The notes under the pieces: generated by a model | Database searches by the model: none | What the model was told of the DNA's origin: nothing | Seen by the model: only the letters and a program-made list of their open reading frames with translations | Shown here: in pieces, positions 6,432 through 15,933 of the stretch | How positions within the stretch are numbered: the first letter of the stretch is position 1 | Layout of the letters: each line of letters begins with the position of its first letter | Assembly (NCBI GenBank): GCA_017467805.1 | Contig: JAFUKJ010000078.1 | Span: forward strand, 1-58,207 | DNA: 58,207 bases | Direction of reading: 5' to 3' | DNA from: Lachnospiraceae bacterium | Lineage (GTDB): Bacteria > Bacillota > Clostridia > Lachnospirales > Lachnospiraceae | Translations under genes and position numbers: made by a program

Positions 6432-8812
6432 TAACCTGTTGTCCTTTCAATGTCGACTACACTATCTATTCCTCTAATCTTGGCAATGATAGAATTCAAC
6501 TCCTCACGACCTCTGATTTCAAAGGTCATTACCATCGTTGCCATGCCCTGCTTACTGGTACGGGTATGCACAGACTGAATATCAACATTCTTCTCTGTCA
6601 ATGCCTTAGACACATCCGCAAGTAAACCGCTACGGTTTGTCGCATAAATAACGATTTCTGCAAGGAACTTCTCGGAAGTAGCTTCTAATGCATCATGCTG
6701 CCACTCTGCATCTATCAAACGGTCTCTTTCAATATCTGAAAGATTCAAGATATTAATACAGTCTGTTCTATGAATAGAAACACCTCGGCCTCTGGTTACA
6801 AAGCCAACAATCTCATCTCCAGGAACAGGCGCACAGCATCTTGAAAATCTAACTGCCACATCATGAATGCCCTTAACTGTAATACCAGTCTTCGCTTTCG
6901 CCTTCATCGGCTTATTCATGGAACTCTCCTGAATAGATGCTAAAAGCTCTTCGTCTGATACAGGCTTCTTATGGTCTCTTTGATAAAGCTCAAGCATACG
7001 GTTAATAACCGCGCCTTCCTTTAATGCGCCATGACCAATTGCCGCTAATACGGCATCCCAGTCTCTAAAGCCATACTTGCGCTGAATCGCACTCTCATAC
7101 TCAGGCTTAAAAATATCCGATGTGTTAATACTCTTCGTCTTACAGTAAGCATGCAGTAATTCTCTACCCTTTACTACATTATCTTCCTTATATTCACTCT
7201 TAAACCACTGGTTAATCTTATTCTTAGCCTGCGAAGACTTTACAATATTCAACCAGTCACGGCTTGGTCCCTTGGAATTCTGAGAAGTCAGAATCTCAAT
7301 ACAATCGCCGTTATTAATCTGATAATCAATCGTTACTAACTTGCCATTTACTCTTGCGCCAATCATCTTATTACCAACAGCACTATGAATACTGTAAGCA
7401 AAATCAATCGGTGTCGAGCCTGCTGGCAGGTTCTTCACATCACCTGACGGTGTAAAGCAATAAACATGGTCAGAGAATAAGTCCAAATCGCTCTTTAAAA
7501 GCTTTAAGAACTCTCTGTTATCCATATCCTTCTGCCATTCCAGAATCTGAGAAAGCCATGCAAGCTTCTCCTCTTCTCCTCCTGCAGATACCTTACCGTC
7601 ACTATTCTCCTTATACTTCCAATGGGCAGCAATACCATACTCTGCTACCTTATGCATCTCAAAGGTTCTAATCTGAATCTCAAACGGTGTTCCTGATGAA
7701 CCAATCAAAGTCGTATGAAGTGACTGATACATATTGGTCTTAGGCATCGCAATATAATCCTTAAAACGCCCAGGCATCGGCTTATACATCTCATGAATCA
7801 CACCAAGTGCCGCATAACAGTCCTTCACTGAATCCACAATAATACGAACCGCAAACAAGTCATAAATCTGGTCTATGGTCTTGTTCTGATTCTTCATCTT
7901 CTTATATATACTAAAGAAATGCTTTACACGTCCATCTATCTGAGCTTCAATTCCCGCATTGGAAATATGCTCACTTACCTCGTCTACAATATCCTGCACG
8001 AACTTTTCTCTGGCACTCTTACGAAGCGAAATCTTCTCCACCAAATCATAATATGCATCATGCTCCAAATATTTCAAAGACAGGTCATCTAACTCAATCT
8101 TAATCTTGGAAATACCAAGTCTTTCAGCCAGTGGGGCGTAAATATCCAAGGTCTCCCTTGCAATACGCTGCTGCTTCTCAGGCGGCATATGCTTCAGAGT
8201 ACGCATATTATGCAGTCTGTCCGCAAGCTTAATAATGATAACTCGAATATCCTTTGCCATGGCAAGGAACATCTTACGAAGATTCTCTGCCTGCATATCC
8301 TCACGGCTTGCCACTCTGTCAGGTGCTGCATCCCCTGTATATTTGAGCTGTTCGAGCTTCGTAACCCCATCTACCAGAAGTGCTACATCCGCGCCAAACT
8401 GCTCTGTAATCTCAGCCTCAGTCATAACAGTATCTTCCACAACATCATGCAAAAGCCCCGCTACAATTGTTTCCTTATCAAGCTCCAAATCAGCCAGTAT
8501 GATTGCCACGCAAAGCGGATGAATAATATACGGCTCTCCTGACTTTCTAACCTGCCCCTCATGAGCATCTCTTGCAATCTCATATGCCTTCTGAATCATT
8601 GTAATATCATCGGACGGATGATATTTCTTGACACGACGAATCAAGTCCTGATATAAATCTTCAGGACTTTGAAACTCTTTGACATATTCAATTCTTCTGT
8701 CATTCGCATCATCAGAAGCATTCTTACTGCCCTTTATAATTAAGGACGCTTCATATGCACTGACATCCGTTTTCTTATTATTAATCTCTGCCACGTTCGC
8801 ACCACCAACCAT
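6431..8812 (-). CDS. rel: Bifunctional (p)ppGpp synthetase/hydrolase (Rel)
   Basis: 793 residues, a full-length long RelA/SpoT homologue that makes and degrades the alarmone (p)ppGpp during starvation. Domains in order: HD hydrolase (about 75-230) with intact HDVVED at 122-127, so hydrolysis is likely active; synthetase (about 280-420) with YQSLHTT and EIQIRTFEMHKVAEYGIAAH; TGS (about 440-510, with VYCFTPSGDVKNLPAGSTPIDFAY); helical/zinc-finger-like region with RFSRCCAPVPGDEI; and a C-terminal ACT domain (about 715-793). The annotated ATG 8812 lacks a strong ribosome site and a GTG seven codons in is an alternative. It lies between apt and the MBL gene in one operon. Confidence 0.96.
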   Translation of the reverse strand: MVGGANVAEINNKKTDVSAYEASLIIKGSKNASDDANDRRIEYVKEFQSPEDLYQDLIRRVKKYHPSDDITMIQKAYEIARDAHEGQVRKSGEPYIIHPLCVAIILADLELDKETIVAGLLHDVVEDTVMTEAEITEQFGADVALLVDGVTKLEQLKYTGDAAPDRVASREDMQAENLRKMFLAMAKDIRVIIIKLADRLHNMRTLKHMPPEKQQRIARETLDIYAPLAERLGISKIKIELDDLSLKYLEHDAYYDLVEKISLRKSAREKFVQDIVDEVSEHISNAGIEAQIDGRVKHFFSIYKKMKNQNKTIDQIYDLFAVRIIVDSVKDCYAALGVIHEMYKPMPGRFKDYIAMPKTNMYQSLHTTLIGSSGTPFEIQIRTFEMHKVAEYGIAAHWKYKENSDGKVSAGGEEEKLAWLSQILEWQKDMDNREFLKLLKSDLDLFSDHVYCFTPSGDVKNLPAGSTPIDFAYSIHSAVGNKMIGARVNGKLVTIDYQINNGDCIEILTSQNSKGPSRDWLNIVKSSQAKNKINQWFKSEYKEDNVVKGRELLHAYCKTKSINTSDIFKPEYESAIQRKYGFRDWDAVLAAIGHGALKEGAVINRMLELYQRDHKKPVSDEELLASIQESSMNKPMKAKAKTGITVKGIHDVAVRFSRCCAPVPGDEIVGFVTRGRGVSIHRTDCINILNLSDIERDRLIDAEWQHDALEATSEKFLAEIVIYATNRSGLLADVSKALTEKNVDIQSVHTRTSKQGMATMVMTFEIRGREELNSIIAKIRGIDSVVDIERTTG

Positions 8813-8841
8813 TAAGAATTGAATTCTATATCTGTGGAAAA

Positions 8842-9366
8842 TTACTTACCCTCATAAACGATTGCCGCATCCAAACGGTAATCCTTAATCCTCTCTCTTC
8901 CCTTCAAGCCTGCAAGCTCCATTAAAACAACAACGCCTACAACCTCTCCGCCAAGAGATTCAATCAACTTAATCATAGCCTCTGTAGTACCACCTGTAGC
9001 AATCAAGTCATCTACAACCAGAACCTTCTGTCCAGCCTTAATAGAATCCTTGTGCATCTCAATTGTCGCAGTACCATATTCCAAATCGTACTCCATCTCC
9101 ACTGTCTCGCAAGGAAGCTTTCCCTTCTTACGAATCAGTACAAATGGCTTGTGATTATTATAAGCAATCGGTGTTCCGAAAATAAAGCCTCTTGATTCTG
9201 CACCAACTACCACATCATACTCCAAATCCTTTACCATATCCTGCATGGTATCCACAGCAAGCTGTAATCCGTCCGCATCCTGCAACACACTGGTCACATC
9301 GCGGAACATAATGCCCTCCTCAGGAAAATTTGGAATTGTTCTTACATAATCTTCAAGTCTTTTCAT
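8842..9366 (-). CDS. apt: Adenine phosphoribosyltransferase
   Basis: 174 residues, the normal length for Apt, which converts adenine and PRPP to AMP and pyrophosphate. The PRPP-binding loop VLVVDDLIATGGTTEAMIKL is intact, as is the N-terminal RTIPNFPEEGIMFRDVTSVL signature. It is the first gene of the apt-rel-MBL operon, 29 bases from rel, and is driven by the promoter at 9445-9473. A 12-base perfect palindrome, CACGCTAGCGTG (9401-9412), lies in its leader. Confidence 0.97.
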   Translation of the reverse strand: MKRLEDYVRTIPNFPEEGIMFRDVTSVLQDADGLQLAVDTMQDMVKDLEYDVVVGAESRGFIFGTPIAYNNHKPFVLIRKKGKLPCETVEMEYDLEYGTATIEMHKDSIKAGQKVLVVDDLIATGGTTEAMIKLIESLGGEVVGVVVLMELAGLKGRERIKDYRLDAAIVYEGK

Positions 9367-9444
9367 TTCTTAATAACCTAGCCTTTCCGCCTATATCCAA
9401 CACGCTAGCGTGAGAATAATCATACAATTAATAAATAATATAGA

Positions 9445-9473
9445 ATTATATTCTTATTTTTCCCATAAGTCAA
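9445..9473 (-). promoter_or_regulatory. SigA-type promoter of the apt-rel-MBL operon
   Basis: On the minus strand, TTGACT (9473-9468), a 17-base spacer and a perfect TATAAT (9450-9445). It abuts the stop codon of the nitroreductase gene. Downstream in the leader lies the palindrome CACGCTAGCGTG (9401-9412), a possible operator or hairpin of unknown role. Confidence 0.75.
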
Positions 9474-9474
9474 T

Positions 9475-10017
9475 CTACAGGAAACGAACAAGCTCCGCAA
9501 CTTCCTTTCTTTTTGGAAGCTCAGGTGCCTCGTCAGGATAGCCCACTGCAATCAATGCAGCAACCTTGCGTCCCTCTTCAAGTCCAATCAGCTCTGCAAT
9601 CTTATTTTCATCAAAAATTCCCATGATAACCGAACCAATTCCCTTATCATGTGCTGCAAGACAGAAGGTCTGAGATGCCACTCCTGCATCATACATCTCC
9701 CAACGGTCCTCCTTGCTTGTTGTATAAGAGCCATCTCTCTCGTAGCCGCATCTGCCGCCAATCATTGTCACTACAACAAGTGCCGCTGCTCTTTCAATTG
9801 TGCCTGTATTATATGCAAAGCCAAGCACGCCTTCATTGGCAATCTTTGACTTTAAAGCTTCACTTTCCACTACCACATAACGGGCAATCTGTGTGTTCTT
9901 CCACGATGGCGCATAGGAAGCTGCCTTTACAATTTCCTCCATTACCTCGTGCGAAATCTTTGTGTCCTTAAATTTACGAATACTTCTTCTTGTTTCAATA
10001 CATTTTAATGCTTCCAT
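9475..10017 (-). CDS. Nitroreductase-family flavoprotein
   Basis: 180-residue FMN-dependent NAD(P)H oxidoreductase of the nitroreductase superfamily. The N-terminal CIETRRSIRKFKDTKIS segment is the FMN-phosphate-binding signature; AASYAPSWKNTQ and the C-terminal AALIAVGYPDEAPELPKRK match the family. Start: I prefer ATG 10017, because the GGAGG site overlaps the first ATG of the frame at 10035 and correctly precedes the second. It is monocistronic. The natural substrate is unknown; related enzymes reduce nitro groups, quinones or flavins. Confidence 0.92.
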   Translation of the reverse strand: MEALKCIETRRSIRKFKDTKISHEVMEEIVKAASYAPSWKNTQIARYVVVESEALKSKIANEGVLGFAYNTGTIERAAALVVVTMIGGRCGYERDGSYTTSKEDRWEMYDAGVASQTFCLAAHDKGIGSVIMGIFDENKIAELIGLEEGRKVAALIAVGYPDEAPELPKRKEVAELVRFL

Positions 10018-10095
10018 CTTTTGTCCAACCTCCATAAATTTAATCTACTTATCTATTAGTATACAAAATTCCAACAATACTTGTAAACCATTCAA

Positions 10096-11229
10096 TTAAT
10101 AAATTCCTCGAATACCTGTATCCGTATCCAAAGTATTCATATTATATAGCAGCAACACATCCGTCACCTCAGGATGCTCATCAATAAATTTCGATGGTCC
10201 CTGCTTATAATATCTGGTATCAAACACATAAATCTTCTGATAATGCGTTGTCAAAAAAGGCACCATGGAATTGGCATAGCTGTCCTTAATCAGCACCAAC
10301 ACATCCTCACTCTCGGCATTTTCATTGGTAATCTCTATCAAAGTGTGAAGATTATCAAGAAACATAGAATATTTGTCCTTCTTCTCCAGATATTCCATAT
10401 TATAAAGTGAATCCGAAGTTTCCTCCGTATCTATATAGCGAACTGTCAAATCGTCCGTAGGATTGGTGTAAATCGTAATCTCATCGCCCTTGCGGCTATA
10501 GTCATTCACCTTGGAATAAATCGTTCCATAGAATTCCGTGGTAACCGTCTCTGCCGACAAATCCTCTAACGCTACAGGCGTAAGCCCCTTCACTTCACAA
10601 TATTCCAAATACCCCTGATACGCTCCGTAAGTGGTCCAGTGGTGGTCAGTCTTGTAAAAAAGCCTATCTGTATCTGCCTGTTCTAACAGTCTGTCACTGC
10701 AATCAATGGCAGGAATTCCAGTCTGCTCATAGATAATCTCTGCCGTTTCCATTTGACTAAGCGATGGTGCAAATTGCGGAAGCTTATCAGCATGTACATA
10801 GCTTGCCGTCGGCACCAGCATCAGATTAACCTCAAGCTTTTCTGTATCCAGTTTCTCATAAAAATTCTTTAGGGTTTCCACAATACGTTCTGTGTTCGCA
10901 GGCGTCTGATAAGCTTCTATCAGATAATCATCCTCTGCAATATATACCTCATTTATTTCCTGCTTTCCCATAGCCATTTCCGCATCTGTCTTTAAGCCCA
11001 TGAAAAAGTCTCTGAACGGAAAATGGTCTGAAAGATAATCAGTAACATCTCCCATATATTCTCCGCTCCTTACATCCGTCCAATTCCACTCAGGAAATGT
11101 GGCAAGATAGCGGTTCTCCTTCTCCGAATATTCCTGCTTAGGCAGGAAAAAGAATATTATCATCAGAACAAGTACCGCGCCTGTCAGCCCAACCGCTGTA
11201 ATTGTTCGCATCCATTTATTCTGTAGCAT
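10096..11229 (-). CDS. DHHW-motif exported O-acetylation protein (AlgJ/AlgX-like)
   Basis: 377 residues with an N-terminal membrane anchor (about 9-28) and an extracytoplasmic SGNH-like domain. The family-defining motif is visible as FYKTDHHWTTYGAYQGYLEY; the Asp and His there are the presumed catalytic pair. A KDSYANSMVPFL segment late in the protein matches the serine block seen in AlgJ/DltD-type partners. It lies 21 bases downstream of the MBOAT gene and presumably receives or transfers acetyl groups delivered by it onto a cell-surface glycan; the glycan is unknown. Confidence 0.85.
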   Translation of the reverse strand: MLQNKWMRTITAVGLTGAVLVLMIIFFFLPKQEYSEKENRYLATFPEWNWTDVRSGEYMGDVTDYLSDHFPFRDFFMGLKTDAEMAMGKQEINEVYIAEDDYLIEAYQTPANTERIVETLKNFYEKLDTEKLEVNLMLVPTASYVHADKLPQFAPSLSQMETAEIIYEQTGIPAIDCSDRLLEQADTDRLFYKTDHHWTTYGAYQGYLEYCEVKGLTPVALEDLSAETVTTEFYGTIYSKVNDYSRKGDEITIYTNPTDDLTVRYIDTEETSDSLYNMEYLEKKDKYSMFLDNLHTLIEITNENAESEDVLVLIKDSYANSMVPFLTTHYQKIYVFDTRYYKQGPSKFIDEHPEVTDVLLLYNMNTLDTDTGIRGIY

Positions 11230-11250
11230 ACTAACTTTTCCTGCCTTTCC

Positions 11251-12681
11251 TTAAAATCTAAAATACAAAAATGGATTATAAGTATCGCTTACCAGACAGG
11301 CAACCGTCATCGCAAAAAGCGCTACATATCCAAGCATGGATACCACTGACAAAGCGTTACCCGCACCGTTCCCCAAAAACTGTATCTTTTTCTTAAGCCA
11401 TGGATAAACAGGAAATGCCAGTATACACGCTACCAGTAAAACCACGCCATAATTTCCAACATACCACAAACAATCTGCTGTAAAGAACGGATTACCCGCC
11501 GCAGCAAACATTGAACTGATATAGGATGCCATTTCCCCTGCATTCTCAAATGTAAAAATAACAAATCCAAACACCACAATCAGTATTGCATACAAATGCT
11601 GACATATGCTCGGAAGCTTTGCTAATTTCTTACCCCACACATATTTTTCAAGTGCCAGCAGTACGCCATAGTACAGTCCCCACAGTACGAAATTCCATGA
11701 AGCACCATGCCACAGTCCTGTCAGGAACCATACGATAAACATATTTAGCAAATGTCTTGGCACCCCTACTCTGTTACCGCCAAGCGGAATATAGATGTAA
11801 TCCCTGAACCATGTAGACAGGGAAATATGCCATCTTCTCCAGAAATCCGTTACAGAAACCGACGAAAGCGGATAATTAAAGTTCTCATTAAAATGGAAGC
11901 CCAGCATCTCTCCCATACCTATCGCCATATCACTATAAGCACTAAAATCAAAGTATAACTGTAAAGTAAACGCCAGTGCCCCAATCCACGCTGCTACCAC
12001 AGAAATCTCTGCCGCCTCCAATACGCGGAGTTCTTCCCACAATGCGCCTATCTGGTTGGCTATCAGTACCTTTTTAAATAAGCCCTGCATGAAGCGGAAT
12101 AAACCATTTTCAAATGCTGCAAATGTAATCGTTCTCTTGTGCAGCTCGGCGTTAATATCCGCAAACCGCACAATCGGTCCCGCCACCAGCTGTGGAAACA
12201 TGGATACATAAGTAAGATAATCAAAATAATTATGCTCTGCTTTTGTCTCACCACGATACAAATCTATGATATAACTCATCGTCTGGAATGTGAAAAAGCT
12301 AATTCCCACAGGAAGCTTCACACCAAGCGTTGGCAGGCTTATATCAAATATACCATTGATGCTGTTTACCAGAAAATCTGCATACTTGTAAAAGCAAAGG
12401 ACCAACAGATTTACCGTTATCGAACAACAGAGGAAAAAGGTTCTCTTTCCCTTCGTATTTCCAAAGCGTTCCATCAGTAGTCCATTTATATAGTCCACCA
12501 AAGTTGCAAAGATAATCAGCTTAATATACCTTGGCTCGCCCCACGCATAAAAAACCAGGCTGAAAATAAGCAAAATCCCATTTTTCAAAGAAAATTTTTT
12601 CTTTGAAAATGGGACCGCATAATACAATATCATACATAATGGTAAAAAGAAAAATAAAAACGGGATGCTGCTAAATACCAT
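11251..12681 (-). CDS. MBOAT-family O-acyltransferase (AlgI/DltB-like)
   Basis: 476-residue polytopic membrane protein with about ten hydrophobic segments. MBOAT hallmarks are present: NYPLSSVSVTDFWRRWHISLSTWFRDYIYIPLGGN and the catalytic-His region FLTGLWHGASWNFVLWGLYYG. Such proteins move an acyl group from a cytoplasmic donor across the membrane to an extracytoplasmic acceptor. A GGAGG site 6 bases before ATG 12681 fixes the start. In the cluster it sits between DUF4358 and the DHHW gene, the usual arrangement for a polysaccharide or peptidoglycan O-acetylation system. Confidence 0.92.
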   Translation of the reverse strand: MVFSSIPFLFFFLPLCMILYYAVPFSKKKFSLKNGILLIFSLVFYAWGEPRYIKLIIFATLVDYINGLLMERFGNTKGKRTFFLCCSITVNLLVLCFYKYADFLVNSINGIFDISLPTLGVKLPVGISFFTFQTMSYIIDLYRGETKAEHNYFDYLTYVSMFPQLVAGPIVRFADINAELHKRTITFAAFENGLFRFMQGLFKKVLIANQIGALWEELRVLEAAEISVVAAWIGALAFTLQLYFDFSAYSDMAIGMGEMLGFHFNENFNYPLSSVSVTDFWRRWHISLSTWFRDYIYIPLGGNRVGVPRHLLNMFIVWFLTGLWHGASWNFVLWGLYYGVLLALEKYVWGKKLAKLPSICQHLYAILIVVFGFVIFTFENAGEMASYISSMFAAAGNPFFTADCLWYVGNYGVVLLVACILAFPVYPWLKKKIQFLGNGAGNALSVVSMLGYVALFAMTVACLVSDTYNPFLYFRF

Positions 12682-12694
12682 GATGTTCCTCCAA

Positions 12695-13255
12695 TTACTT
12701 TAGTCCGTCTTCTATTATTTTCTTAATCGTATCTTCATTCTCTGAGATAACGAGCCAGATATAATTATCCTTTGTCTCAACCTCGGCCTTCTCTACAATG
12801 GCAAACTGCTCAGGCAGATAATTCTCCATCTCATTCCTCTTCTCATCCACCACCACCTGCAGACTTGCACTTAAGCTCTCTACATCCGATGAGGACTTTG
12901 CCTTCATAACTACTATCGTCTCTGCCGAAGCCGCATCCTCCGACATGCTAAATACATATTCTTCTAACAGCGAAGCATCAATTCCATAATAATTCATTAG
13001 GAATTCATCATCAAACTCCATTGGCGAATAAAGCTCTACTCCTTTCTGAATCTCTGCATAAATCTCTGCTAGCGGCTTTGTCACTTCCTGCTCAATTATA
13101 GGCTCTGCCTGTACGGAGTCAGTCTTTGCAACATTTGTCTCCTCCAGCACCTCCACAATCTCCTCCTGCGATGCCTGTCCAGAACAGCCACCCAAAAGCA
13201 TTGCGCCCGCAATAACCAGTGTAAGTCCTCTTATCCGTCTTTTCTTCAATGTCAT
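12695..13255 (-). CDS. DUF4358 lipoprotein
   Basis: 186-residue predicted lipoprotein. The signal peptide ends in a lipobox, MLLGGCSG, with the lipidated Cys at about residue 24. The mature part matches the DUF4358 family, which in Clostridia often accompanies MBOAT/DHHW O-acetylation genes: a FDDEFLMNYYGIDASLLEEY segment followed by VMKAKSSSDVESLSASLQ. It lies 14 bases upstream of the MBOAT gene. Its role is unproven; an accessory surface factor for the acetylation system is the natural inference. Confidence 0.85.
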   Translation of the reverse strand: MTLKKRRIRGLTLVIAGAMLLGGCSGQASQEEIVEVLEETNVAKTDSVQAEPIIEQEVTKPLAEIYAEIQKGVELYSPMEFDDEFLMNYYGIDASLLEEYVFSMSEDAASAETIVVMKAKSSSDVESLSASLQVVVDEKRNEMENYLPEQFAIVEKAEVETKDNYIWLVISENEDTIKKIIEDGLK

Positions 13256-13282
13256 TCTCCCCTTTTTGGTTATTCTTACAAA

Positions 13283-14179
13283 TTATATAGAACCTTTAAA
13301 AACAGCCTCTACTACGCTATTTCTAAAAGGAACTGCCTGTTGTGCAATTACCTCTTTCGCCGTTGCCATTTCCATAGCTTCTAAAGCATCTGCAAATGCC
13401 GTCTCTACTCTAAGGTCAGCTCTTGCATATTCACGCAGCACTACAGTCCACACATCGTAAGCTGCTGCCGTCTGATGTACAAAACCGTCACTACAATATG
13501 CCTCAGCCAAATCTCCATTATCATCTGCAAGTGCATTCGCTACATCAATATAACCCCAGCCATTTTCAATTGCCGCATCCAGGAGCATAAGATTATACTC
13601 TCTAATGGTATCGTTATTCAGCTTACCACTGCTTGCTCCTGCCAATGTATACGTCATACTGATGATATGTATCTCTACCTCAGGACTCTTCTCCTGAATT
13701 CTTCTGATAAGCTCCTTATAGTTATCAAGAGAACCCTGTAAACCTGAAATATTCAAATCATTTAATCCAAGACAAATGAACACCTTATCAGGTGCAATCT
13801 TCTCAATCGAATTCCATGCCTGCAGTTTCTTCCCCTGATAAAGAGGATGTACACTTTCTGTTGTAACTTCCCAAAGCGAGTTAGAAGCAGAATAACTGCC
13901 TGCCGCCAGGAACTGAATCTGCTTTAAAAAGGAATCCGATGCCTGCTTTCTGGTATAATTACGGAAACCAAGCATAATAGAATCACCAAGAAAAACTGAA
14001 TTCTCAAAATAAGCATCTATTTCCTCTTCTGAAATTTCAATCTCTTCCAAATTACCAAATATCTCTGTTGGTGCCGTCTCCTCTGCTGCCAACGCAACTG
14101 CGGATGTCATATCGGAACCGCCAAAAAGGAGTGCCATTCCTACAACCGCTAACCATTTTGCTAAAACTCTTTTCTTCAT
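13283..14179 (-). CDS. Secreted SGNH/GDSL hydrolase
   Basis: 298 residues with an N-terminal signal peptide or anchor (MKKRVLAKWLAVVGMALLF). The SGNH blocks appear in order: block I VFLGDSIMLGF (nucleophilic Ser), a block III-like LGLNDLN (Gly/Asn) and a C-terminal CSDGFVHQTAAAY (Asp...His). It is probably an acetyl-esterase or acetyltransferase on cell-surface glycan. I chose ATG 14179 because the two codons upstream begin with TTG and add nothing. It is the first gene of the O-acetylation operon SGNH-DUF4358-MBOAT-DHHW. Confidence 0.88.
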   Translation of the reverse strand: MKKRVLAKWLAVVGMALLFGGSDMTSAVALAAEETAPTEIFGNLEEIEISEEEIDAYFENSVFLGDSIMLGFRNYTRKQASDSFLKQIQFLAAGSYSASNSLWEVTTESVHPLYQGKKLQAWNSIEKIAPDKVFICLGLNDLNISGLQGSLDNYKELIRRIQEKSPEVEIHIISMTYTLAGASSGKLNNDTIREYNLMLLDAAIENGWGYIDVANALADDNGDLAEAYCSDGFVHQTAAAYDVWTVVLREYARADLRVETAFADALEAMEMATAKEVIAQQAVPFRNSVVEAVFKGSI

Positions 14180-14266
14180 AACCAATCAATCCCCACACAC
14201 GCGAATTTGCATTCGCAAAGCCTTTGTTACATCAAACGCATCGTTCTGTCATAACGTGCTGAGTAT

Positions 14267-14295
14267 ATTTTAGCATTAAATATTATGTTAAGCAA
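14267..14295 (-). promoter_or_regulatory. Candidate promoter of the O-acetylation operon
   Basis: On the minus strand, TTGCTT (14295-14290), a 17-base spacer and TAAAAT (14272-14267). The -10 is good and the -35 is weak. It lies about 90 bases upstream of the SGNH gene. A short hairpin, GCGAAT...ATTCGC, follows in the leader around 14202-14217. Confidence 0.45.
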
Positions 14296-14335
14296 GTTAA
14301 ATTGTCACTCAATTTAATAATTTTGGTAATATTTT

Positions 14336-15190
14336 CTAAATTTCCACTTCAAAACTTATCTCCTGAAATTCTCCTTCGTCCATAAGCTCAACTGTAATCT
14401 CTCCTCCATGACGCTTAGCCAGCATATTTGCCTGATAAAGTCCTAGTCCATGTCCTTCCCGTTTCTCTTTTGTAGAATATCCCTTTTGGAAGAACTTGGA
14501 GACCTCAGCCATAGTCAGGTTTTCTACCTCGTTAGTAATACGAAATAATAATTTATCATCCTTAGAATCTAAGTAAATCCTGATTTTATTATGCTTCTCA
14601 TTGCAAGCCTCAATGGCATTATCCACAAGAGTTCCAATGATTTCCACAAGACTATACTCTGATACGGAAGTAATGATTTCCCTGCTCATAACCTGTATCT
14701 CAATATTCAAATACTCTGGCGCACGCAATATCTTACTATATAGGAAGCCAGCAAGAATCTTGTCAGAAATTCTAAGAAGCATGGTATTTGCCCTATTCCT
14801 GTTCTTACCCTCATATAGCTCCTTACAGTACTTTGACTGCGCAGCCACCAGTTCATCATAATTATCTATTAAAACATGCATGTTCAAAATTGCATTCATG
14901 TGATTGTCAAACTCATGCTGCTTGGCTCTGATATCCTTTGTCAGTTCCTCAAGCGGTTGGATATAGTGCTGATAAATCTTAAGCTCCTGCTCCTGCTTAC
15001 GCATCAGGGCATAGTTCTGCGACCAATCCAGCAAACCAAAAAAAATAACCGCAATCAGAATACCAAACATAACGATAACCTTAACATCCAGACTGCGGCT
15101 CAAATAAAAATCAATCATAAGATAAATAGCCACGATTAAAGCCATAATACAAAATATTCGATATAAAAACTTTCTCCCCAAATCATTCAT
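14336..15190 (-). CDS. AgrC-like sensor histidine kinase (GHKL type)
   Basis: 284 residues: two N-terminal membrane helices (about 10-55), a coiled-coil DHp segment and a GHKL ATPase domain. The H-box is HEFDNHMNAILNMH (about 95-108), typical of the HPK10/AgrC group. ATP-site motifs are TLVDNAIEAC (N-box) and GHGLGLY (G-box). The membrane region is much shorter than in peptide-sensing AgrC proteins, so a different stimulus is likely. It overlaps the response regulator gene by 8 bases. The genes it controls are unknown; the O-acetylation operon lies immediately downstream. Confidence 0.88.
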   Translation of the reverse strand: MNDLGRKFLYRIFCIMALIVAIYLMIDFYLSRSLDVKVIVMFGILIAVIFFGLLDWSQNYALMRKQEQELKIYQHYIQPLEELTKDIRAKQHEFDNHMNAILNMHVLIDNYDELVAAQSKYCKELYEGKNRNRANTMLLRISDKILAGFLYSKILRAPEYLNIEIQVMSREIITSVSEYSLVEIIGTLVDNAIEACNEKHNKIRIYLDSKDDKLLFRITNEVENLTMAEVSKFFQKGYSTKEKREGHGLGLYQANMLAKRHGGEITVELMDEGEFQEISFEVEI

Positions 15191-15905
15191 TTATCTCTTT
15201 CCTCACATTATTTTTATATGTAACACCGATTTCCACAGTATGTCCGTTTTTCATATTCATTAAGCCATTTACCATATCTACATAGTCAATCTCCTGCTTA
15301 TTTACCACATACATTCGATGACACTGCAAAAACATATCCTGAGGCAGCTTCTCCATCAGTTGCTTAATCGAGGTATAAAGAACTGTCAGTTCCTCCTTCT
15401 TCATAACAATGCATATGCCTCTTGGAATTGCCTTGATATACTCGATATTTTTACAAAATACCTTATAATTAATTCCCTCACTCTTTACAACAATATGCGG
15501 CTCCTCCACAACTCTCGTATGGGAAAGCACCTTGCGAATCAGCTCCTCTACTGCTGATTTATCAAAAGGCTTTATGATATATTGATAGCAATGCAGCTCG
15601 CGATACGCCTGCAGCTCCATATGTGCCAGCGAAGTAACCATGACAATCGGTGTAAACTCATACTGGCGCATGGCGCGCACCCTTCTTGCGAACTCAATTC
15701 CTGATATATCGTTCTCATCCTTCACATCCAGATTAATGTCAAGTAAAAAAGCCCGAAAAGGCTCAGACGTATTCTGCAATACGTCCAAAGCTCCCTCCAG
15801 ACTTCTAACGGGAACGACCTCAATCTCCTTCGATACGCTTTCTACCATGGCAGTAAGTACCTTTAAATTCTCCTCACTGTCTTCCAAAATCATAATCTTA
15901 GTCAT
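15183..15905 (-). CDS. LytTR response regulator (AgrA-like)
   Basis: 240 residues: a receiver domain (about 1-125) with acidic residues LEDSEEN near the start, phospho-acceptor Asp in FLLDINLD and Lys in YIIKPFDKS, then a LytTR DNA-binding domain (about 135-235) with the QCHRMYVVNKQEIDYV signature. It pairs with the overlapping AgrC-like kinase. It starts 28 bases after the SPFH gene stops, so it may share that transcript. Confidence 0.9.
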   Translation of the reverse strand: MTKIMILEDSEENLKVLTAMVESVSKEIEVVPVRSLEGALDVLQNTSEPFRAFLLDINLDVKDENDISGIEFARRVRAMRQYEFTPIVMVTSLAHMELQAYRELHCYQYIIKPFDKSAVEELIRKVLSHTRVVEEPHIVVKSEGINYKVFCKNIEYIKAIPRGICIVMKKEELTVLYTSIKQLMEKLPQDMFLQCHRMYVVNKQEIDYVDMVNGLMNMKNGHTVEIGVTYKNNVRKEINE

Positions 15906-15933
15906 CCTTTGTCGTCCCCCTGTTGTTTATATT

